Shown here: one piece after another, positions 1 to 7,346 of the stretch | Numbering within the stretch: position 1 is the stretch's first letter | How the letters are laid out: the number at the start of each line of letters is the position of its first letter | Assembly (NCBI GenBank): GCA_002699125.1 | Contig: PABI01000048.1 | Span: 1-54,821 of the forward strand | Direction: 5' to 3' | Source: Anaerolineaceae bacterium | GTDB taxonomy: Bacteria; Chloroflexota; Anaerolineae; Promineifilales; Promineifilaceae | DNA: 54,821 nt | The notes under the pieces: generated by a model | Told to the model about the DNA's origin: nothing | Databases searched by the model: none | What the model saw: only the letters and a program-made list of their open reading frames with translations | Made by a program: the position numbers and the translations under genes

Positions 1-166
1 ACTGGAATGTTTTGGCGAACTTACCAGTATGCACGATGAATCCTTTTGTGCCAATTCTGCCGTTTTTAATGTTCAATCACGGTTTACCGTGGTGATACCT
101 ACGCAGATTGACGCAGATTTTTCTTTCTTTCGATTCTTTGTCTCTTTGTATTGAATTTTGGATCTA
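1..166. other. Left edge, no gene recognised
   Basis: I see no convincing gene here. Near 101-120 there is a short tandem phrase, ACGCAGATTGACGCAGATTT, of a kind common in intergenic DNA. Confidence 0.4.
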
Positions 167-832
167 CTATGCCGGTACGGATTTGATTTTCAGCTTACTG
201 GCGATGATTCTCTTCCAACCTGCAGCCAGTTCAGGCAAAGCCAACATTTCCTGCCCTACGGTTTCATCAGGCTCGCCGAGGGTGTGTTGGTTGACGAGCT
301 GAATGGTGAAGATGGGATTCGGCCGTTCCAGCAGGCGCAGCTCATCTCCTGCCTGCACACTTCCCGGCGTCAGCACGCGCAAATAGAAACCGGTGCGCTG
401 TGAGCTTAATACTTGGTTGAAAAAATTGGGCAGCTTCAGCTTGCGTTCCTGCTTGGTGCAAGGGTAGCGCGGTGCGCTTACCTGTACAACGGCTTCCCCC
501 ACTTGATAGATGTCTCCAATACAGATATCCGCCTCTGTGCAGTTGGTTAAAGCCCAATTTTCGCCGACGCTGCCGGGGCCAAGCTGGGCTTCCTGGCGGA
601 AAAGTTTGTAATGATTGTTCCAAAAATCATAGTGGGCCAGCGGATGGCAGCAAATAGCCTGGTCTGGCGAACCGTGATGTTTGGTGTCGGCGACCTGGTC
701 ACCGGTGAGGCCACGTTCTTGCAGAAAAATAGGCTCAGTAATGGGCGTGCGAAAAATGGCAGAGTGCCAGGTGCCGCGCTCATCGGTTAGGGTTTGGGGT
801 TGGCCAATCAGTTGAGTATGAATCGTAATCAT
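167..832 (-). CDS. MOSC domain protein, YiiM-like
   Basis: A protein of about 221 residues with the MOSC fold used by molybdenum-cofactor sulfurases and by YiiM-type proteins that detoxify N-hydroxylated compounds. The central stretch contains GLTGDQVADTKHHGSPDQA, a typical MOSC signature, and the conserved cysteine lies in RYPCTKQ in the second half. It is probably cytosolic and monomeric. The ATG at 832 is chosen because AAAGGAG stands 11 bases before it; an in-frame ATG at 871 lacks this site. A strong hairpin lies upstream and separates it from the small gene before it. The family is clear, but the physiological substrate cannot be read from the sequence. Confidence 0.85.
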   Translation of the reverse strand: MITIHTQLIGQPQTLTDERGTWHSAIFRTPITEPIFLQERGLTGDQVADTKHHGSPDQAICCHPLAHYDFWNNHYKLFRQEAQLGPGSVGENWALTNCTEADICIGDIYQVGEAVVQVSAPRYPCTKQERKLKLPNFFNQVLSSQRTGFYLRVLTPGSVQAGDELRLLERPNPIFTIQLVNQHTLGEPDETVGQEMLALPELAAGWKRIIASKLKIKSVPA

Positions 833-892
833 AAGTGTGCTTACTCCTTTGTTGTTGGACGATTTTAGCACACGAAATTTTACGTAGGCAGC

Positions 893-931
893 AAAAAACG
901 GCCGTTTCTGCCCAGGAAACGGCCGTTTTTT
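893..931. terminator. Hairpin from two ACGGCCGT palindromes
   Basis: A 16-bp perfect inverted repeat (AAAAAACGGCCGTTTC against its complement) around a 7-base loop. It has an A run on one side and a T run on the other, so it can end transcription in both directions. It sits just past the stop of the small minus-strand gene at 959. Each arm contains one copy of the iterated palindrome ACGGCCGT. Confidence 0.75.
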
Positions 932-958
932 GAAAACAGGAGAAACTCAAAATGTTCT

Positions 959-1150
959 TTACATTGATGAGTTACGAGATGTCGAAACGATAAAAGAGCC
1001 TTTTACCACAGAAAAACCCGGTACGGCATCCATCTGCTCTAACAGAGAGAGGATTTGTTCGCGTGCGCCGCTGATGGTCAAATTCAATACAACATCTTCT
1101 TCACAAACAGCGGGTGGAACGGCCGTTACGGATTGGCTTTCTTTTTGCAT
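959..1150 (-). CDS. Small hypothetical protein
   Basis: A 63-residue protein that I do not recognise firmly. The middle (VLNLTISGAREQILSLLEQM) has the alternating strand-helix look of a small ferredoxin-like or ACT-like domain. The N-terminus is polar and the tail is basic and serine-rich. GGGAG stands about 12 bases before the ATG, and the hairpin at 893-931 fits as its terminator. The gene is short and has no partner, so a chance open frame is possible. Confidence 0.45.
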   Translation of the reverse strand: MQKESQSVTAVPPAVCEEDVVLNLTISGAREQILSLLEQMDAVPGFSVVKGSFIVSTSRNSSM

Positions 1151-1616
1151 GATACGATACTGCTCCCCTGAAATGAAATCGGCTAAAAGGTTTTGCCAAA
1201 AACCTAACGTGATTAGGCCGATTACTTGGGTAAAATTAGTGTGATTCCCAGAAATCAGAATGTTCGCTCAGCGCTCGAATCTGGGAATCACAAATAAGAA
1301 AAGCAAAAACAGGAATAACGTTACATAAGTGGGGGTTTTTGCTTTCATATACAGAACCTGCAATGTTTTATAAAGGTAAAATCTATAAAAGGGTGGTTCT
1401 GCTACAATGCTCTGTTCAGACTTGGATCTACGCCAGATTATTGTAAATAGCGAATGGGCATTGATCCGTTCCCATGAGATAGTGATAGGATAGAAAAAAG
1501 TAAAGCGCGTGCCAATTGCATAAAAGTCATATACCAGAATTCCTATTGGCGAATGACATTGGTAGAGAATTTGCTTCGATTGGGCTAAAATGAGCTGGAA
1601 GTTGGAATAGGAGAAA
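1151..1616. other. Non-coding stretch between divergent genes
   Basis: About 465 bases between the small minus-strand gene and the DNA glycosylase. It holds an inverted repeat at 1241-1291 and is A+T-rich from 1290 to 1600. An open frame on the minus strand (1268-1750) has no recognisable protein character and overlaps the glycosylase, so I treat it as non-coding. Confidence 0.5.
1241..1291. repeat. Inverted repeat, 12-bp arms
   Basis: GTGATTCCCAGA and its exact complement TCTGGGAATCAC flank a 27-base loop. It lies between divergent genes, so it is not an obvious terminator for either. It could be a REP-like element or the foot of a small RNA. Confidence 0.6.
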
Positions 1617-2246
1617 ATGATGCAGAAAAGCTTATTTGATGAACCAGGTGAACAGTACAATTCTTTAGATGAACTCATTGATGACATGATGAAGATGGAT
1701 GATGATCCGCTGGCTGACGCCGGGACCAACATCGTCATCTGCCGGGGCAATCCTGAGGCAAAATTGATGTTGGTGGGGGAAGCTCCAGGCCCGCAAGAAA
1801 ATATTCAGGGCAAGCCGTTTGTTGGCCGATCCGGGCAGCTGCTGGACCAAATTTTGCAGTCCGTCGGCTTTGATACAGAGCAGGATGTTTTCATCAGCAA
1901 CTCGGTGTTCCGCATGCCGCCGGGTGAAGGGAGCAAAAACTTCCGCAAGCCCACAAATGATGAAATTGAGTATTACAAACCATACTTGTTTGAGATTATC
2001 CGCCTGGTTGATCCGACCATTATGCTGCTAACGGGTAACGTGGCTACGCAGTCGCTGCTTGGGCTGACAGGTATTACCAAATTGCGCGGTCAGTGGCATG
2101 ATTGGAACGGCCGTCGCCTGATGCCCATCTTCCACCCCGCCTACCTGCTGCGCAACCCCAGCCGCAAACCGGGCAGTCCCAAATCCCTCATGTGGCAAGA
2201 CATCCAGGAAGTGCGCCGCGTCTACGATTCATTGGTGACGGAGTAG
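1617..2246 (+). CDS. Uracil-DNA glycosylase, family 4-like, no Fe-S cysteines
   Basis: Base-excision repair enzyme that removes uracil from DNA. It is 209 residues long. Motif A is GEAPG (residues 54-58) followed by GKPFVGRSG, and the C-terminal motif HPAYLLRN contains the active-site-region histidine H173. The thermostable family 4 enzymes carry four cysteines that hold a 4Fe-4S cluster. Here only one cysteine exists (C42), so the cluster must be absent. AGGAG at 1609-1613 is 3 bases from the first ATG and 6 from a second ATG at 1620, so translation may begin at 1620. A TTGACA promoter for the next module starts 4 bases after its stop. The fold call is secure; exact substrate range is not. 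Confidence 0.85.
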   Translation: MMQKSLFDEPGEQYNSLDELIDDMMKMDDDPLADAGTNIVICRGNPEAKLMLVGEAPGPQENIQGKPFVGRSGQLLDQILQSVGFDTEQDVFISNSVFRMPPGEGSKNFRKPTNDEIEYYKPYLFEIIRLVDPTIMLLTGNVATQSLLGLTGITKLRGQWHDWNGRRLMPIFHPAYLLRNPSRKPGSPKSLMWQDIQEVRRVYDSLVTE

Positions 2247-2250
2247 GTCA

Positions 2251-2309
2251 TTGACAGAACGACCGTACCGCGCTACGATTTTCGCCAGAAAGTTACGAAT
2301 CGTACGATT
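2251..2309 (+). promoter_or_regulatory. Promoter and palindromic operator of the antitoxin-protease module
   Basis: TTGACA (2251-2256), a 17-base spacer and TACGAT (2274-2279) form a good sigma-70-type promoter. Downstream at 2298-2309 is the perfect palindrome AATCGTACGATT. The -10 region repeats part of this half site (TACGATTTT at 2274 and again at 2303). This layout fits autorepression by the antitoxin that follows. The promoter and palindrome are seen; the repression is inferred. Confidence 0.6.
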
Positions 2310-2324
2310 TTTGGATGATAAACG

Positions 2325-2729
2325 ATGACTACCGTCAAAATGTCTAGTGATGAAGCACGATCAAAGTGGCGAGAAATTTTAGATGCGGCCGTTGCTGGAA
2401 ACCAGATTGTTATTGAGCGATACGGTAAGCCTGTTGCGGTGATCGTGCCCCATTCTCAATATGTTCAATCATCTGGCCAAGTAGAAACGGTACGGGAGGA
2501 AACGACCGTTTACCAAACTGGCAACTGGGAAGCGATAAAAGCAGAGCTAATTAATGAAATAAAAACAGAGCTGTTGCAAGCGCTAGAGCTACAGGAAGCG
2601 CTTTCCCAAGCAGAACAACCCGCTCCTAAAAAGGCGGTGAACATTTCCACACCCCGCCTTGTTCATCCCGAACAGGCAGCAGATTTCAAAAAAGAAATCG
2701 TTGCGGAATTGCCTGATGCCGAAGTATGA
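2325..2729 (+). CDS. Phd/YefM-type antitoxin with long C-terminal extension
   Basis: A 134-residue protein. Residues 1-50 are a clear Phd/YefM DNA-binding domain: MSSDEARSKWREILDAAV, then the strand pair ending GKPVAVIVPHSQY. Such proteins repress their own operon and neutralise a partner protein. Residues 55-134 are unusual: a Gln/Glu/Leu-rich helical stretch, probably coiled coil, then a Pro/Lys-rich tail. The last 14 bases overlap the start of the retropepsin-like gene, which takes the position normally held by a Doc, YoeB or PIN toxin. A promoter and palindrome lie just upstream. The antitoxin-type domain is well supported; that it acts as an antitoxin here is not shown. Confidence 0.8.
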   Translation: MTTVKMSSDEARSKWREILDAAVAGNQIVIERYGKPVAVIVPHSQYVQSSGQVETVREETTVYQTGNWEAIKAELINEIKTELLQALELQEALSQAEQPAPKKAVNISTPRLVHPEQAADFKKEIVAELPDAEV

Positions 2730-3105
2730 TGCCAACCTGTTTGATCCACCAGCACCGCTGGCGCAAGTCGTCTTGCGTAGCCCAGAAAACACAGGTGATT
2801 TGTCCTCGGCATCAATGCTGCTGGATTCAGGCGCAGATGTTACTTTGATTCCTTCAGCATCTGCCAATCAACTTGATCTAACGACTGATCCAAATGGGGT
2901 TTATGAGTTGATGGGTTTTGATGGAAGCCGGACGTTTGCTTCGGCCGTTCACCTGGAGATGATTTTTCTGAACAAAATCTTTAGAGGGCGCTTTTTGTTG
3001 ATTGATCAGGAGTGGGGTGTTATCGGAAGAGATATTTTGAACCTCGTCTCTTTGTCATTGGACGGTCCGAACCTGGTTTGGAGTGAGCAGGTGGCTAGTC
3101 GTTAA
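2716..3105 (+). CDS. Retropepsin-like aspartic protease (clan AA)
   Basis: A 129-residue protein, the size of a single retropepsin subunit, so it would act as a dimer. The active-site motif is LLDSGADVTLIP with catalytic D37-S38-G39-A40 (DSGA in place of the commoner DTGA). Near residue 110 is GVIGRDIL, matching the conserved (I/L)GRD motif close to the C-terminus of retropepsins. The start at 2716 lies inside the antitoxin reading frame, giving a 14-base overlap and likely translational coupling. Only 16 bases separate it from the methyltransferase downstream. No signal peptide is visible, so it should be cytosolic. The protease family is confident; its substrate is unknown. Confidence 0.8.
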   Translation: MPKYDANLFDPPAPLAQVVLRSPENTGDLSSASMLLDSGADVTLIPSASANQLDLTTDPNGVYELMGFDGSRTFASAVHLEMIFLNKIFRGRFLLIDQEWGVIGRDILNLVSLSLDGPNLVWSEQVASR

Positions 3106-3121
3106 CGCTTACTGCTGAGCT

Positions 3122-3880
3122 ATGTCTTCCCCTTTACGTTATTCAGACAAGGCCGCGCTGCGCGGTGAACCAGGTTATGTGTGGCGTTCTGGCCAGGAGC
3201 GCCGCCTGCGCATGATCCAGCAGTGGGTCGATCTCAATAACGCTGTCGTTTTGGACAATGGCTGCGGTTTGGGTACCTATCTGGATGCGTTTGCCCCGTT
3301 TACGCCCCATCGCTTTGGCCTGGAACTGGAGCTGGATCGGGCGCAAAAAGCGCTGGCCGTGGCGCCGGGCATTGTGCAGGCAATGGGGGAAACCCTGCCG
3401 TTTGCCAGCGGCAGCTTTGATTTTGTCTTCAGCAATGAAGTAATCGAACATGTGGTGGATGATCGGCTGGCGCTGGCAGAAATGGTGCGGGTAACGAAGG
3501 TAAACGGCCGTATCCTCATCTTTTGCCCCAATCGCTGGTATCCGGTGGAGCAACACGGCATTTATTGGCGCGGGCGCTACAAATTCGGCAACATTCCCCT
3601 GGTGAACTATCTGCCAGACATACTGCGCAACCGGCTGGCCCCCCACGTACGCACCTACACAAAACGGGATTTGCTGGGCTTGCTGCATGGCTTGCCGGTG
3701 AGGGTGGTGCATCACGGCCGTATTTTTGGTGGCTACGACAATATTGAAAGGCGCTGGCCGAAATTCGGCCGTTTTATCAAAAACAGCCTCTACACCGCCG
3801 AAAAAACACCACTGGCGGTGCTGGGTATCTCCCATTTGCTCGTGCTAGAAAAATTAGCTGCTAGCCAACATCAAAGATAA
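3122..3880 (+). CDS. Class I SAM-dependent methyltransferase
   Basis: A 252-residue methyltransferase of the Methyltransf_11 type. Motif I is VVLDNGCGLGTYLDAF. The later motif is FDFVFSNEVIEHVVDD, followed by EMVRVTKVNGRILIFCPN, the usual post-motif strand. The C-terminal third has a tryptophan- and tyrosine-rich segment, as in ubiquinone/biotin-type or sugar and lipid methyltransferases. It follows the retropepsin gene by 16 bases and may share its transcript. Its last 27 bases overlap the convergent HigA-like gene. The substrate cannot be assigned. Confidence 0.8.
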   Translation: MSSPLRYSDKAALRGEPGYVWRSGQERRLRMIQQWVDLNNAVVLDNGCGLGTYLDAFAPFTPHRFGLELELDRAQKALAVAPGIVQAMGETLPFASGSFDFVFSNEVIEHVVDDRLALAEMVRVTKVNGRILIFCPNRWYPVEQHGIYWRGRYKFGNIPLVNYLPDILRNRLAPHVRTYTKRDLLGLLHGLPVRVVHHGRIFGGYDNIERRWPKFGRFIKNSLYTAEKTPLAVLGISHLLVLEKLAASQHQR

Positions 3881-4168
3881 ATCTTTCGGCGTTTTTCCCA
3901 AAGCAAACAAGCCACGAATGAGTAAGTCAATCGAGACAGAGGGATCGCCTGATTCCATTTTGGCAATTCGTGACTGACTGGATTTTATGAGGCGGGCTAA
4001 CTCTTGTTGTGTCAATTGGTTGTTTTGTCTTTCTGTCCGCAAATTTTGAGCAAGCGTTAGCTTTAAGTCTATATAGGCAGCTTCCTCAGGCGTTAGCCCT
4101 AAAAAATCGTCTGCAGAACCAATTGCCCAGCCAGCTTCTTCTAATTTCTTTCTCTTTTTTTCATCCAT
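3854..4168 (-). CDS. higA: HigA-like XRE antitoxin
   Basis: A 104-residue protein with a Cro/C1 helix-turn-helix in the second half: LRTERQNNQLTQQELARLIKSSQSRIAKMESG. It would bind DNA and neutralise the toxin encoded just upstream (14-base gap). The toxin-first order is typical of HigBA loci. The N-terminal 40 residues are charged and helical (MDEKKRKKLEEAG). The 3' end overlaps the convergent methyltransferase gene by 27 bases. The symbol is by family resemblance only. Confidence 0.8.
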   Translation of the reverse strand: MDEKKRKKLEEAGWAIGSADDFLGLTPEEAAYIDLKLTLAQNLRTERQNNQLTQQELARLIKSSQSRIAKMESGDPSVSIDLLIRGLFALGKTPKDLSLMLASS

Positions 4169-4182
4169 AGTTCATCCCTAAA

Positions 4183-4515
4183 CTAGATTGCATCATACTG
4201 TTTGATTCGTTTTTGGCAGATTTCAATGATCTTCTTGGGTGTCTGCCTTGTTTTCTTTTGAAATAGCGCCAAGATGACGATGGCGTCATCATCAATTCGA
4301 TAGATTATGCGCCAGGTTCCTTGTTTGTCATTGATTCGTAATTCGTGGCATCCAGGTGCAATTGAGGGCATTGGTCTGGAATGCGGCAGACTTAGGTGTT
4401 CTCCTTGCTGTAATCTGCGAAGCAAAAACCCGGCTTCAAGACGAGCACTTGCAGAAAAAGGAGGTGTTTTAATTTCGCCATGCAACCAAACCAACGGTTT
4501 ATCGTCTGGAGCCAT
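4183..4515 (-). CDS. higB: HigB-like toxin, RelE superfamily (Gp49-like)
   Basis: A ribosome-dependent mRNA interferase family member, about 110 residues. Recognisable segments are PLVWLHGEIKTPPFS at the start, ARLEAGFLLRRLQQGE, and ELRINDKQGTWRIIYRIDDD followed by ILALFQKKTRQTP, the phage Gp49-like toxin pattern with conserved Arg and the terminal KKT. The start at 4515 is preferred because a 20-bp palindromic operator (4525-4544) lies just upstream; ATGs at 4533 and 4542 fall inside the palindrome. It precedes the HigA-like gene in the same operon. Length is normal, so the toxin is probably intact. Confidence 0.8.
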   Translation of the reverse strand: MAPDDKPLVWLHGEIKTPPFSASARLEAGFLLRRLQQGEHLSLPHSRPMPSIAPGCHELRINDKQGTWRIIYRIDDDAIVILALFQKKTRQTPKKIIEICQKRIKQYDAI

Positions 4516-4524
4516 GCCAGAATG

Positions 4525-4544
4525 ATATGTCATATATGACATAT
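4525..4544. promoter_or_regulatory. Operator palindrome of the HigBA-like operon
   Basis: ATATGTCATATATGACATAT is a perfect 20-bp palindrome directly before the toxin start. It overlaps a possible -10 region, with TTGCGC about 16 bases upstream as the -35. It is a natural binding site for the HTH antitoxin. Binding is inferred. Confidence 0.7.
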
Positions 4545-4553
4545 TTGCAAGCG

Positions 4554-4579
4554 CAAAAAGAACTCGCTTGAAACGAGTC
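4554..4579 (-). terminator. Terminator of the double GNAT gene
   Basis: On the minus strand ACTCG-loop-CGAGT is followed by TTCTTTTT, starting 13 bases past the stop of the GNAT gene. It isolates the HigBA promoter from that gene. Confidence 0.55.
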
Positions 4580-4590
4580 CTTGAGAAGAA

Positions 4591-5502
4591 TTAAAGAAAG
4601 AAAGGCGGACTGGTAATGATGTAGCGGTCGAAGTTGCCAAACGGCCGATCGCTCATGAACATGGCAATGAAAACATCCAGCTTAAAGTTGCGCGAAAGCA
4701 GGTAAGATACGGCCGTTTCATTCACTGTCGGCACTTCAACCCCAAATCTTTTTAGCCCTTCTGCCTGGGCGGTACTTTCGGCATGGGCCAACACAGCGGG
4801 GAAGTCGGTGGCGTCTAGCAAGGCAAAGGGGCCGCTGTTTTCCCCCACGTAACCGTAGCCTGCGGGACGGCCGTCTCGTACATACAAATAGCCACGCCGG
4901 TTGGCCAAAAACCACTGCTGGTCTGCATCCCGCCGGAAGCCGATTGTCTCTTTGTCAATCGCCGCCAGCGTGGAAATGGTTTCTGCATGGTTAACCAACG
5001 GCACAAATTGCAGATCAGACGCAAAAGGCACCTGCTCCGGCTCACGACCAAAATAATAAATGGGAAAGCGGGGAAACACGCCAGATTTTAGATAAAGTGC
5101 CTGGGCCCGAAAATCGGCCGTGGCGATGATAATGCGTCGTTCGGCACCTTCTTGGGGGAAGGCCCGCTCAATAAGGCCGCGCCCCACACCGCCAGACTGG
5201 ATGCCCGGTTTGACAAAAAATTCCGTAAGTTCCTGGGTGCCGTCCCGCATCGTGGTGCGAGCATACCCGACAATTTGATTATTTTGCCTGGCCAGCCAAA
5301 ATTGGTCTTTTGTGTGGGTGATGTGCTCAAAAAGCGGCCGTCTTTGCTGCCACATCTTTTCTAGTTTTTCATTGTCGCCCCAGCTGGTTGCGCCAGCAAA
5401 GCCCAGACGCTGCACAAAATCGGCCAATGTTTCCTCAAAAAGCAGGAAGACGTCGTGATTATCGCTTAAATTGCCTTGTTCATAGGTGATAGGTGCACTC
5501 AT
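4591..5502 (-). CDS. Tandem-domain GNAT acetyltransferase
   Basis: A protein of about 303 residues with two GNAT-like halves. The first half has the acetyl-CoA loop region IVGYARTTMRDG and the helix GIQSGGVGRGLIERAF (approximate residues 80-120). The second half contains YLYVRDGRPAGYGYVG and a degenerate loop, so it may be structural. The ATG at 5502 is chosen because GGAG stands 6 bases upstream. It is expressed alone, opposite to pdxS. Likely an N-acetyltransferase of a small molecule or peptide; the substrate is unknown. Confidence 0.75.
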   Translation of the reverse strand: MSAPITYEQGNLSDNHDVFLLFEETLADFVQRLGFAGATSWGDNEKLEKMWQQRRPLFEHITHTKDQFWLARQNNQIVGYARTTMRDGTQELTEFFVKPGIQSGGVGRGLIERAFPQEGAERRIIIATADFRAQALYLKSGVFPRFPIYYFGREPEQVPFASDLQFVPLVNHAETISTLAAIDKETIGFRRDADQQWFLANRRGYLYVRDGRPAGYGYVGENSGPFALLDATDFPAVLAHAESTAQAEGLKRFGVEVPTVNETAVSYLLSRNFKLDVFIAMFMSDRPFGNFDRYIITSPPFFL

Positions 5503-5817
5503 AGTTTTCTCCATGATCGATTACTTGAATCCGGTATTGTTTTCAATATGATGAAAATTGTAACGGCCGTATCCCTCCCCGCATCAGTAGCAAAAGTTAT
5601 ACTTTTTCCTGTCTAAGGATAGCCCGGCCCAGTATTGACATAAATAAAGTCTATCACTTTCTTCTACTGAGCATGAGGATAATGCCAATTGCCTTGTTTT
5701 GCCTGATCCCGATGATTAAAATCTTAAATAGGTAAATGTGCAAAAGTTGCTGTTGCTTTTGTTCTGAACTGCAAATTTGCATGAACCAAACAGCGATTAA
5801 ACCAAGCGGAGGTAAAG
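5503..5817. other. Intergenic region upstream of pdxS
   Basis: About 315 bases between divergent genes, holding the pdxS promoter in principle. A TTGACA occurs at 5635-5640 but no acceptable -10 follows at 16-18 bases. One ACGGCCGT copy lies near 5562. A clear GGAGG (5808-5812) serves pdxS. Confidence 0.4.
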
Positions 5818-6735
5818 ATGAGCGAAAATGGAAACATCAAGCAGAACGGAAAGAGCGAAGTGGGCAGCTTCAAAGTAAAAGCTGGCTTGGCCCAAATGTT
5901 GAAAGGCGGCGTAATTATGGACGTGGTGACGCCCGAGCAGGCCGTCATTGCAGAAGAAGCGGGTGCCTGTGCCGTCATGGCTTTGGAACGTGTTCCGGCA
6001 GACATTCGCCAGGACGGGGGCGTAGCGCGCATGTCGGACCCCGGCATGATTAAAGAGATCATTGCTGCCGTCAGCATTCCAGTCATGGCCAAAGCCCGTA
6101 TCGGCCACTTTGTCGAGGCGCAAATTTTGGAAGCGATTGGGGTTGATTACGTCGATGAAAGTGAAGTGCTAACCCCAGCCGACGAGACGCATCACATCAA
6201 CAAGCACAACTTCAAGATTCCTTTTGTGTGCGGCTGCCGCAATCTGGGCGAGGCGCTGCGCCGCATTGGTGAAGGCGCGGCCATGATTCGCACCAAAGGG
6301 GAAGCGGGCACTGGCGATGTGGTGGAAGCCGTGCGCCATGCCCGCACCGTGCTGGGCGAGATTCGCCGTTTGCAGCTCATGCCTGATGAAGAGCTGATGA
6401 CCTATGCCAAAAACATTGGCGCACCGTATGAGTTGGTGAAAGAAACCAAAGAGCTGGGCCGTCTGCCGGTGGTCAATTTTGCCGCGGGTGGTATTGCCAC
6501 CCCCGCCGATGCAGCCTTGATGATGCAAATTGGTGTCGATGGCGTTTTTGTGGGCTCCGGCATTTTCAAGAGCGGTAATCCGGCCGAGCGGGCCAAGGCG
6601 ATTGTGGAAGCAACCACTCACTTTAACAATCCCGAAATTTTGGCCAAAGTCAGCGAGAATTTGGGCGAGCCAATGGTGGGCATTAACGTGAGCAGCCTGC
6701 CGGAGAGCGAGCATCTGGCCACACGCGGTTGGTAG
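5818..6735 (+). CDS. pdxS: Pyridoxal 5'-phosphate synthase subunit PdxS
   Basis: The synthase subunit of the DXP-independent vitamin B6 pathway. It makes PLP from ribose 5-phosphate, glyceraldehyde 3-phosphate and ammonia channelled from PdxT. It is 305 residues, close to the usual 290-300. D35 (GVIMDVV), the catalytic Lys K92 in MAKARIGHF and the phosphate-binding segment KGEAGTGD at residues 160-167 are all present. The barrel-end sequence [16 protein letters not shown] is canonical. RBS GGAGG stands 6 bases before the ATG. It heads the operon pdxS-GNAT-pdxT; a 15-bp hairpin in the first spacer may change the ratio of products. Confidence 0.97.
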   Translation: MSENGNIKQNGKSEVGSFKVKAGLAQMLKGGVIMDVVTPEQAVIAEEAGACAVMALERVPADIRQDGGVARMSDPGMIKEIIAAVSIPVMAKARIGHFVEAQILEAIGVDYVDESEVLTPADETHHINKHNFKIPFVCGCRNLGEALRRIGEGAAMIRTKGEAGTGDVVEAVRHARTVLGEIRRLQLMPDEELMTYAKNIGAPYELVKETKELGRLPVVNFAAGGIATPADAALMMQIGVDGVFVGSGIFKSGNPAERAKAIVEATTHFNNPEILAKVSENLGEPMVGINVSSLPESEHLATRGW

Positions 6736-6744
6736 CGAAACTGT

Positions 6745-6800
6745 AACCTCCCGCAGGTTCAGGAAAGGATTCTGGCCGTTTGTGAAACCTGCGGGAGGTT
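6745..6800. repeat. Inverted repeat between pdxS and GNAT gene
   Basis: AACCTCCCGCAGGTT and its exact complement AACCTGCGGGAGGTT are 26 bases apart. No T run follows, so it looks more like an mRNA-stabilising hairpin or mobile REP-like element than a terminator. Confidence 0.7.
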
Positions 6801-6812
6801 GGCGATCGATAG

Positions 6813-7256
6813 ATGATGAAGATACGAGAATTAGTCCCGGAACGAGATTTGGCGGAGTGGCTGCGGCTGCGGCAGGGATTGTTTGATGACAGCACTGATG
6901 CCGAGCACCGGCAGGAGATGGCCGAGATTTTGGCTGAGGAAGTGGGCTGTGTGCTGGTAGCAGAACGGCCGTCCACCCAATTAGCCGGGTTTGTATTCGT
7001 AGGCAGCCGCAAATACGCCGAAGGCTGTAATACATCGCCCGTGGCTTACCTGGAAGAATGGTTTGTCGATGCTGATGTGCGCCGCCAGGGTGTGGGCAAG
7101 GCGCTTATCGCCGCCGCCGAAGCGTGGGCGCGGCAAAATGGCTTCCATGAACTTGCTTCAGACACCATCATCGACAACGAGATCAGCCTGGCCAGCCACC
7201 TGGCCCTCGGCTTCACTGAAGTCGAACGGCAAATCAACTTTATCAAGAAACTGTAA
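6813..7256 (+). CDS. GNAT N-acetyltransferase in the pdx operon
   Basis: A 147-residue GNAT of the aminoglycoside 6'-N-acetyltransferase size class. The acetyl-CoA loop is VRRQGVGKALIAAAEAWA (residues 91-108), and the C-terminal strand is SLASHLALGFTEVERQINFIKKL, where LALGF-E matches the usual terminal motif. It lies between pdxS and pdxT, separated from each by a hairpin-bearing spacer. The sequence resembles AAC(6')-like enzymes, but any link to aminoglycosides or to vitamin B6 is only inference from similarity and position. Confidence 0.85.
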   Translation: MMKIRELVPERDLAEWLRLRQGLFDDSTDAEHRQEMAEILAEEVGCVLVAERPSTQLAGFVFVGSRKYAEGCNTSPVAYLEEWFVDADVRRQGVGKALIAAAEAWARQNGFHELASDTIIDNEISLASHLALGFTEVERQINFIKKL

Positions 7257-7269
7257 TCTCTGGATTGCA

Positions 7270-7330
7270 AGGACTGGCAGTCCTCAACAACTCGAATTGG
7301 ACACTGTCTCTAAAAAGGACTGCCAGTCCT
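7270..7330. repeat. Inverted repeat between GNAT gene and pdxT
   Basis: AGGACTGGCAGTCCT (7270-7284) and its exact complement AGGACTGCCAGTCCT (7316-7330). Each arm is itself nearly palindromic, so either small or large hairpins can form. It occupies most of the spacer before the pdxT start. Confidence 0.7.
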
Positions 7331-7346
7331 GAAGGTTCGGATTTAA

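Noticed and set aside
1268..1750. 160-codon open frame on the minus strand
   Set aside because: It overlaps the start of the uracil-DNA glycosylase, has an unnatural composition and no ribosome site.
5635..5640. TTGACA as a pdxS promoter
   Set aside because: No acceptable -10 follows at 15-19 bases.
6169..7035. 288-codon minus-strand open frame opposite pdxS
   Set aside because: It is the complement of clear pdxS and GNAT coding sequence and shows no protein family features.
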